A model generated the notes under the pieces. That model did not search any database. It saw nothing but the letters and a program-made list of their open reading frames with translations, and was not told where the DNA came from. The translations under genes were made by a program, and so were the position numbers. A stretch of DNA of 64,000 bases from Trichobilharzia szidati. Lineage: Eukaryota; Platyhelminthes; Trematoda; Strigeidida; Schistosomatidae. Location of the stretch: assembly GCA_944472155.2 (NCBI GenBank), contig OX235274.1, forward strand, positions 31,494,052 through 31,558,051, given 5' to 3'. Shown here piece after piece: positions 57,050 to 64,000 of the stretch. How positions within the stretch are numbered: position 1 is the first letter of the stretch; each line of letters starts with the position of its first letter.

Positions 57050-57260
57050 CTTCAACGTTGTCTGACGATTAACATGACGTTATTTTGAATGGTGGTGACT
57101 ACCAATGTTTGAGACTAGTCGGATAGATGTATCAGAAATCTCAAGTGAGTGATTGCATTCTCACTGAAACTTGAAGTGAACACTCGTTTTTCCAAACTTT
57201 AAAGCCAACGAGGACTAAATGCACATTCTGAATCTTACTGCTAGTCAATATCCGCTAAAT
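57050..57260 (+). mobile_element. second ribozyme SINE family, decayed copy
   Basis: 'actgctagtcaatatccgct' at the 3' side and 'caacgaggactaaatgcaca' in place of the ribozyme core match the family order; heavily mutated. Confidence 0.45.
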
Positions 57261-57309
57261 AACTTATTTGTTTACTGGTTATAGCATCAAGTCATAAATA
57301 AAAGATCAA

Positions 57310-57718
57310 GTTTTTTCAAGTATTGGTTTTTGTAGGGATGTAGTTAGATTGGTTGGAGGATTTCATAATGAGCTGACATCAGTTGGAGAACCATTGGAAA
57401 ACAAGCTGACAGTACTGGACAGCTGTTTCCTCCGTCTAGTTTGGGACTACGCTTCAGAAGTACGCATCCACCTCCAGCGTTCGAACCCAGGACCTTCTGG
57501 TTACAAGGTGAGCTCGCAGACCATTAAGTTACTGGGACTCGATCCAATGGACAGCTAATGAATTCTAACCAGAAGGTCCTGGGTTCAAACCCTGGAGGTG
57601 AGTGCGTGCTGCTAAAGCGGAGTTTCATAGTAGGACGGCGGAAACAGCTGTCTAGTACTCCCAGTTGATCTTCCAATGGTTCTCTAACCGATGTCAGTTC
57701 ATTATGAAATCCTCCAAC
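57310..57718. mobile_element. hammerhead SINE, inverted pair
   Basis: Minus unit 57317-57578 (3' end, decayed hammerhead, B-box 'gttcgaaccc', tRNA-like head) joined to plus 3' half 57579-57716 (B-box 'gggttcaaaccc', hammerhead with broken core 'gtgctgctaaagc'). Ends 'ggttggagg' and 'cctccaac' are reverse complements. Confidence 0.78.
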
Positions 57719-58559
57719 TAATAAAAATATGATCACTTCTCACTTTGGAGATTAATACGCGATTTGTAATTGGCACAGTTCAGGATGAAATCAGCATATT
57801 GATATTGTGAATAGCAGTCAAAAAACAAGATTTTTCCACAATTTTCTGTACTACTGATTGGTCGAAATGAGTAGTTGGAAGCCACTCAGGTCAAACAGTA
57901 GTGCTTACTAGCAAGGCTGAAGTAATCTAAAAACCGGATGGCCATTTCGCTCGTTGAAATGGCCGTCTTCATCAGTGGTGTGCCTGTTTTGACTCAGCTG
58001 ACCCAACCAAATTAGTTCAAACCCCTCAGTTTCCGACTAGAAACTTGAGTAAACCGTCAGTCCATCGGATCATGTTCACAATTTACCCTGGTCGAGGTGA
58101 AATTTCCTTCGGAAACCGATGTTATTACAATCATAATGTGTGGTCTGTTCGTTACTATCAAGAAAGCAAGAATAAGTGCATGGTATTACTCACTACTGAT
58201 TGATTTATACGAGTTTTTGAATATCACTTACATCAACTAGCGAAACGGCTCTCCAGGGTTTTGAGTATTTCAATCTGGCTAGCAAGCACTGCCACTTGTT
58301 GTGAGTGACATCCAACTGCTCACAAAAATTAGTCAGCAGTATGTAGCATCAAACATTTTAACCTCTGTAGTTTGTTTGCTTGTATTTGTGGAATGTGTTT
58401 CAGATTGATTGTGCCATCTCTTCAATAGATATCAGACGGTAAAATATGAGGTATTACTTTAAGACGTTTTCTAATCTTACCAATACCCATAATCAAACAT
58501 TCATATCTGTTCCCACTTAGCTGAATAAGTAAGAGATATATGATAAACGACACTTCTAA
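57719..58559. other. non-coding DNA
   Basis: 57835-58000 contains a short inverted phrase ('ggccatttcgctcgttgaaa' and 'atggccgtcttcatc') that may belong to another SINE. No gene. Confidence 0.35.
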
Positions 58560-58973
58560 AAATCCCTACAAACCAACACTTGAATATCAATGAGATGCTC
58601 ACTAGCGACTTGCCCTATTCAGGTAGGTAGTTACCTGGGGTTCTAGTGAGAAGTCGTGAGCAGTAGGGTGCAGCAGGTCAGGTGTGAGGACAAATACTCG
58701 CCGAAGACATTGGCTAGGGGTCGCGCTATGTCGTGAATTCGCAGAAGTTAGAATTCATGGGCCATTGGATCGGGTCCCAGTGGCTTAATGGTATACGAGC
58801 TCGCCTTGTAACTAGGAGGTCCTGGGTTCGAACCCCGGTGGGTGCGTACTGATGAAGAGTCCCAAACTAGGACGAAACAGCTGTCCAGTACTCCCAGGTT
58901 TTCCAATGGTTCTCTAACTAATGTCACCTCATGATGAAATCCTGTAGCCAATCAAATCCCTACAAACCAACAC
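58560..58973 (+). mobile_element. hammerhead SINE, single full unit flanked by its own 20 bp end
   Basis: The best plus-strand unit. The 20 bp at 58560-58579 recur exactly at 58954-58973, giving a 394 bp period. Order: 5' body, A-box-like 'cagtggcttaatggtatacg', B box 'gggttcgaaccccgg' (58822-58838), hammerhead 58839-58896, then 'ttttccaatggttctctaac' and 'ctcatgatgaaatcctgtag'. It matches the SM-alpha type of schistosome SINE/satellite in having a polymerase III promoter and a hammerhead; that identification is from memory. Confidence 0.82.
58839..58896 (+). ncRNA. hammerhead ribozyme motif, class 1, best copy
   Basis: Core CTGATGA (58849-58855), three extra bases AGA, stem II GTCC/GGAC with loop 'caaacta', GAAA (58874-58877), short stem III ACAG/CTGT, GTC cleavage triplet (58883-58885), then CAGTACTCCC whose TAC and CCC can pair with GTA and GGG upstream of the core as stem I. 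Differs from the published schistosome hammerhead mainly by the AGA. Confidence 0.78.
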
Positions 58974-59164
58974 CCTATAAAGTTTAAAATACCTTACTTA
59001 ACTTATAAATTCAATAACTACAATGAAGTAGCACCGAATTTAGAAAAGAATGTGAACACTGCTGATAATATCAGATGTCAAATATCCAGATCACAGAGAT
59101 CCTAGACCTATCACTGGTTTCAGAAGACTAAGCTTAATACGCAAAACACTATGCACTCTGACCA
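58974..59164. other. non-coding DNA
   Basis: Nothing recognised. Confidence 0.4.
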
Positions 59165-59330
59165 ATGCGGAACAACAGAAAACGGTTGGGCAACACGATC
59201 GTTTATTCTTCAAAAGATAACTAAACAGATCAGTGACATAGTCTGTAAATCAACGTTAATATAATGTACAATGATATCTTCTACCAACCAGTACACGATT
59301 AAGCAATGACAATCCTCATGTCTCCCGCCA
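59165..59330 (-). mobile_element. possible diverged LTR fragment
   Basis: 'acgatcgtttattcttcaaa' and the order around it resemble the poly(A) end of the solo LTRs at 13.5 and 56.7 kb. Ends are not defined. Confidence 0.3.
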
Positions 59331-60194
59331 ATATGGAGACCAGTTCGAATAAACAAACTATTCAGTGTTCACTAGCATTGAAATCTGCTGTGAACAAATA
59401 TTGTAAGGGTGAATATTAGTGTAGTGTGATACAGAGTGATAGAAAGGGATCAAAATTGAAATCAGCAGTTGAAGTCAATGGCTGGCTACAGAGGCAGAAG
59501 TGCTTATTCCTCACATTTGGATTTAGCCTTCGTTGTGAACATCTAATTTAACATTGGACCAGTTAGCAACCATTCAGAACACTTTATTATCCACTGACAT
59601 AGCCGAACGTTAATGTGGCTAAGAATGCATTAATCTGTGTTTTTTCCATAATAAAAATCTCTTACCAAGTCTCTTATCTTCTTCTCTTACATAAGTATTA
59701 TGAGATAAATATTCAGTTATATCGCGTTCATTGGTGACACTTCAACGTTTTTTTATCACCTCAATTTGAATGGTTCGCTTGTAATTAATAGCATTATTTT
59801 AGTTCTGCAGCCGTCAGTTATATATCTGACCAGTTGGAAACTGAAATTACTGATCTTACTGAAATCACTTCTAAGTAAATGCCAGATTTTGCACGATCTG
59901 TGCACTGAATCTTATGACTGCAGTATGTCTTCGTAAGAAAAACAATAATGCAGCGCATAAACTTACGTTTCACACGATTAGCAATAAGCTGATTTTGAAA
60001 GGGTAGAATGAATATGAATGGACTACTCAATTAGGTGTTAATATGCGTAATTCAGGACACCATGAAAGTGACTCATTGTGATTTACCAAATAGGAGAGAG
60101 GGATCCTAACTTAAGGATGTACATCGATCTGACTTCCTGAAGATAACTGCGTTTTATGTCCCCATACGGGGTTTTTAATCCCGTATGGTACTGT
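59331..60194. other. non-coding DNA
   Basis: No gene or repeat recognised. Confidence 0.4.
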
Positions 60195-60470
60195 TAGTTC
60201 TGTTGATAAACAATATTTTTTTTTATTATTTCTTTACGTTCCAAGTGGAACATTGGGCTTCAAGCTATAGGCTTGAAGTTTCGGTAGCAGTCGTATTTAT
60301 TTTCACGGGATGAGGTTGCTAGCCTCATTCCCAATCTTCCCTTTTTACCGGTCTTATTATTAGTAGCTTAGCGAGGCAAAGAAGTGCGTCGGCCGGGGAT
60401 CAACCCCTGCACCACGTGAGGTGTGGTCGGCAGGCATTCGACCGCTGTGCCACCGTCGCACAAACTATAT
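60195..60470 (-). mobile_element. tRNA-derived SINE with RTE-like tail, best copy
   Basis: Minus strand: tRNA-like head 60461-60385 with A-box 'ggtggcacagcggtcgaatg' and B-box 'gggttgatcccc' (60406-60395); body; tail 'cttgaagcccaatgttccac' then 'ttggaacgtaaag', matching the RTE 3' end; A-rich terminus near 60210. Confidence 0.75.
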
Positions 60471-61352
60471 TTTACTACCCCCAAATAAACGTAAGTTACC
60501 CAGTTACCCAGTACTCAAGCTAACCTGTAAGTACTAACAATAAAACGCCAATTAAAAGAACTCACTTAATTGGAAATGTGCTCTAGTTAGCAGCATACCT
60601 GAGTTGAACAAAAGGTCACAATTATTCAGGGAAACAGATTTAGAACTTATCTGACAAATATAGCTGTATTACGAACTCAAGGAATGTGCGTATTGACAGC
60701 ACAATGGAAAAGTGCAAAAATGGCACTAGGGCCAGTCCGGATGTACGTACACATGTCAAAACAAAATCATAAAACACTGGTACTTGCATTACAACTCTTT
60801 AACTCTGTAAAATACTATTTATTGACTTAGTATTTTTCTGAATATATAATTAAATCTTTACTTTCTGTCAAGGAATAAAAATTCCCACAAGAAATTGAAA
60901 TCTGTAATGAAAAGAAAAACACAACTGAAACCCAAACTTTTATTTTATTCTTATTCAAATACTCTGAAATAGAAGGAAATTTGGAGTTGGAGAATCAATC
61001 AATCATTACTTCTTTTTTTTCTGTAACAATTTTTTCACTTTCTTGCTTGTTTTTCATCATAATGTCACCTAAATCAAATCATTCAGGCGTTCAACAGACT
61101 GCATAAAACAACCAGGAAGTTTGCTAATGTCAACAGAATTCAAGAGAAAAAAGAATACTACTGATTAATCATTCTTAATTTTAAAGATTCATTTTTAAGT
61201 AGTCCGCCTTCATAAATTAAATAAATCATTGATCGTGTTAAACAAAGAACTTAATTTCTTAGTATCACGCTTTTTGAGGGGATTCTTGTGTTGTGTGTTA
61301 GTTTCGCCGTGATATAAATAAAGCAACGAGAAATTATTATAGATGTTTATTT
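60471..61352. other. AT-rich non-coding DNA
   Basis: No gene or repeat recognised. Confidence 0.4.
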
Positions 61353-61460
61353 TTCCCTTGAGTTCCAAATGGGACACAGGGTATAAAGGTCACATCTCTA
61401 TTTCATCCTGTTTTCTGTGGTCCTTCCTAGCTGGCTTCACAATTTTCCCATAAGCTTCTA
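61353..61460 (-). mobile_element. RTE-type LINE, short 3' fragment
   Basis: 'ttgagttccaaatgggacac' and 'gtccttcctagctggcttca' are the reverse complement of the RTE end. About 110 bp only. Confidence 0.65.
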
Positions 61461-61469
61461 TCTCAAAGC

Positions 61470-61640
61470 ACAGGGATTTGATTGATTTCAAGTATGATCA
61501 CGGACTAACTTCAATTGGAAAAGTATTGGAAACCAAAGAGTACTTGATGGTTGTCTCGTCCTGGGTTCGATCCCCGGTGGGGTCGTGGTAGTTATCAAAT
61601 TCTCTGATTGATGTCAGTTCGTGATCACAATTGACCTCAT
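61470..61640. mobile_element. hammerhead SINE, short inverted remnant
   Basis: Minus 3' piece (61476-61558) and plus piece (61559-61640) with B-box 'gggttcgatccccgg'; the hammerhead itself is deleted. Ends 'tgatttcaagtatgatcacg' and 'cgtgatcac' mirror each other. Confidence 0.55.
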
Positions 61641-61983
61641 AACTGTGATTATATAAATTACGTTCTCTTTCATGTCTCATGCATAGGGTTAATGACTATA
61701 TTTTTTGCAACACTATGTGGACAAAGGTTTCATTACTAGAAAAATTGGTAAAATTAAAAGAGTTACGGATTAAAAAGCTGTATTGGAGTTCATCAGAGGT
61801 ACGATTATGCTTTGTATGCTTCTATCCGTGAAAAATCGCTACATTTTTGAAAAGAATGCTTATGAAACAAAACGTCTTACCTGATATTAAAAACCGCTGA
61901 ATAATTGATGGATGTTTGTACTTGTCTTTGTTTGATTTTACATCCTCTATATATCAGTTTGCAAAATTAACCAAAGGGGAATA
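61641..61983. other. non-coding DNA
   Basis: Nothing recognised. Confidence 0.4.
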
Positions 61984-62465
61984 TTCAAGTGTTGGTTTGT
62001 AGGAATTTGGTTAGGTTCAGGAGTTCATCATGAACTGACATCGGTTACACGACCATTGGAAAACCCAGGAGTACTGGACAGACAGCTGTTTTGTCATAGT
62101 TCAGGACTCTTCATCAGTACGCACTCAATGAGGTTTCAACCCAGAACCTTCTGACCATATTCAGGTAGGTAGTTACCTAGATCCTAGTGGGGATTCGTGA
62201 CCAGTGGAGTACAGTACGTCGGGTGTAAAGAAAAATACTCACCAGAGATGAAATTCGCTAGCGGTTGCGCCATATCATGAATTGCTGGAAGTTGGAATTC
62301 ATGAAGTGGCCATGGAATCGGGTTAATTCCAGTGGCTTAATGGCCTATTAACTCGCTATCCTTGTAGCCAGAAGGTCTCGAACTAGGAAAAAACGACTGT
62401 CTATTACTCCCAAGTTTTCAAATGGTCATCTAAATGATGTCGGTTCATGATGAAATCCTAAAGGG
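61984..62465. mobile_element. hammerhead SINE, inverted pair
   Basis: Minus piece 61984-62152 (start 'attcaagtgttggtttgtag', hammerhead at 62074-62120 with GAAA changed to AAAA) joined to plus unit 62153-62462 starting at 'ccatattcaggtaggtagtt', whose hammerhead is largely deleted. Confidence 0.75.
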
Positions 62466-62584
62466 GAGTACTTTTATCTTCTCTTCATTATATTTAAAGC
62501 ACACCTTTAATCACTCTCTACCATCTTCGACACTTCTGTGGACGATTTACATCAAATGTCACTTAAACCAGTGGATCATTAGGG

Positions 62585-63268
62585 GAAAACCAACAAGCTG
62601 AAAGAAGTGGCTGGTACAGAAGACAGGACATCATATAAAAGTAGAGAAGAGAGGTGATGAAGATATTCAGCCAAAAATAACAACAAATACTAGTCACCAT
62701 CAGCAGGATAAATCTGAAGGAAGTCACTTTCTTCACTTATCTAGTCAACATCGCCTCAACTACAGGTGGCACAGACTGGGAATCTACTGAACTCATTGCA
62801 AGGAGCAATATTTCCAGCTAAAACATCAAATTAGTTCTTCTGTACGGTTCAGGCACTTAGCGCGAAAGTCACTAAAAGCATTTTCAACAAGTTGAAAACG
62901 TTTTGAGAACAGCTGCCCACTTCGTTCTATACTGAACATCAGATGACCAGAAAAAATTGGCGACAAGGAATTCTGACACCGAATGGACCAACAAGCTATC
63001 GCATAACAAATTCGAGGAGATGAGTGATGAGATGAATGAGACACACGCTGAGGAGAGCGCCGAATGATATCATGTGTTAGACAGGCCTCCGAGTGGGAAC
63101 GGGAGACTTCGGCGTAACTGCGGTGGTGATATGGAGGAGATCTTATGAGGAAGGGATGAAAGCTTATAGGCAATGGTGAAGCAAGCTAAACAGGACTACA
63201 GAGAACAGAATGAAATAAAAGTGTGCTGTTGAAGATCATTGTTCCACTTGTAACACCAGGGAATAATA
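62585..63268 (+). mobile_element. RTE-type LINE, 3' part
   Basis: Begins in the post-catalytic helix ('TNKLKEVAGTED' in translation), continues through 'SLSSLI' and the thumb ('tagttcttctgtacggttca'), the C-terminal block ('gcgccgaatgatatcatgtg') and ends 'tgttccacttgtaacaccag' with an AATAATAAT tail. Many stops. Confidence 0.75.
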
Positions 63269-64000
63269 ATACACTGCAAGAATCTTTGACGCTGCTGATG
63301 TATGATATATCGCATAAGCTTTTTAAAGAGGGGTAACTATTTTATTTTTGTTGAAGTAGCACGTGAAAACGGTTTGAACAGAAATAATTTTTACCAAAAA
63401 AATGTGAAACTTGTCACCTGGATTGCAGGGAAATATCAATTTTGTTAAGTGACATGTTTGCCTTGTCGGACTTAGATATTTTGTGTATGTTAAGAGCAGG
63501 ACATAATATTTGTTGAAAAGTTCCTGGTATAAGGAAAGATAAGTAATCAGGTGCTGATGTTCTCTACTGCGAATGCTTATTGTTTTATGCTTCTCGATTT
63601 GTGTTTATTATGAAGACTTCTCCACCGATCTGCAGAAACAAAGATGACCACACTTTAAACGATTCTCCCAGTCTATTCTACCACCTTTTGCATTAAGCTT
63701 TTTCTAGACTTCTACAATAATTTGGTAGCAAATCCATCTTCATTCGTCTTTTGTTGATCTAGGATCCCTCATTTCAAAATATACTTTATGCTTATTCTGT
63801 GCCTGTTACTCTCATGAACAATATTCTTCTTTCAAAGTGCTTGTAGTTAGTTATTAATACTCATAATCATTTCTGAGCGATACTCATCACTCAGTGTTAC
63901 CACATTACGTAAAGTTACTTAACTAAATTTAAAACAATTAGTCTCTTTTATAAATTTTGATAGCGTTATTAGAAGACGGAGATTATCTCAAAACTCCTGA
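63269..64000. other. non-coding DNA to window end
   Basis: AT-rich; no gene or repeat recognised. Confidence 0.4.

Noticed and set aside
58780..58845. tRNA-like sequences with A and B boxes, here and in the other SINEs
   Set aside because: They are embedded in repeated units and have no proper acceptor stem, so I treat them as SINE promoters rather than tRNA genes.
35..63990. CRISPR arrays, operons, bacterial promoters or ribosome binding sites
   Set aside because: The window is eukaryotic; no regularly spaced short repeats of that kind are present.

Overview
The window reads as nuclear DNA of a blood fluke (Schistosomatidae: Schistosoma or a close relative). The evidence is the AT-rich background, introns of about 27-37 nt at one end of a gene, CsRn1/Boudicca-type LTR elements with a variant gag zinc knuckle, RTE (SR2/SR3-like) and CR1-like LINEs, Penelope-like elements with GIY-YIG domains, and many tRNA-derived SINEs that carry a hammerhead ribozyme core like the schistosome SM-alpha satellite. 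I did no database search; all names come from motifs.

Layout. 1-2.8 kb: the 3' stub of an RTE LINE, a (TA)n tract and one SINE. 2.8-9.4 kb: two near-identical full-length CR1/Rex1-like LINEs head to head, forming a 6.6 kb palindrome with a 32 bp centre; the right arm has an intact 933-codon endonuclease/reverse transcriptase frame, the left has two nonsense codons. 11.2-12.05 kb, minus strand: six small exons of a SNX1/SNX2-type sorting nexin, covering the N-terminal part and the whole PX domain; the BAR exons are not found. 13.5-20.0 kb: a solo LTR with a target duplication, a SINE, a Penelope remnant ending in a palindrome, and inside it an apparently intact gypsy-type element (gag, protease-RT-RNaseH-integrase, two nearly identical LTRs, PBS, PPT, 4 bp target duplication) with a textbook -1 frameshift signal between gag and pol. 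20-33 kb: decayed CR1, RTE and Penelope copies, plus a solo LTR broken by a nested insertion with a 14 bp target duplication. 33.4-34.3 kb: an intronless 273-codon four-pass membrane protein gene, the best complete host gene candidate. 34.5-64 kb: mostly dispersed repeats: RTE fragments, a 3.2 kb decayed RTE copy (49-52.2 kb), Penelope pieces, and about nine loci of hammerhead SINE.

How parts relate. The LINEs supply RT and endonuclease. Two SINE groups carry tails resembling the RTE and the CR1-like LINE respectively, so each probably borrows that LINE's machinery. The hammerhead SINEs are nearly always inverted pairs with both 3' ends outward; the one clean monomer (58.56-58.97 kb) is flanked by a 20 bp repeat of its own end with a period of 394 bp, as expected from a tandem or circular intermediate. 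A second, different hammerhead-like SINE (45.0 and 54.3-54.7 kb) shows a compensatory base-pair change in stem I. These ribozyme SINEs and their inverted architecture, the LINE palindrome and the frameshift cassette are the points most worth following.
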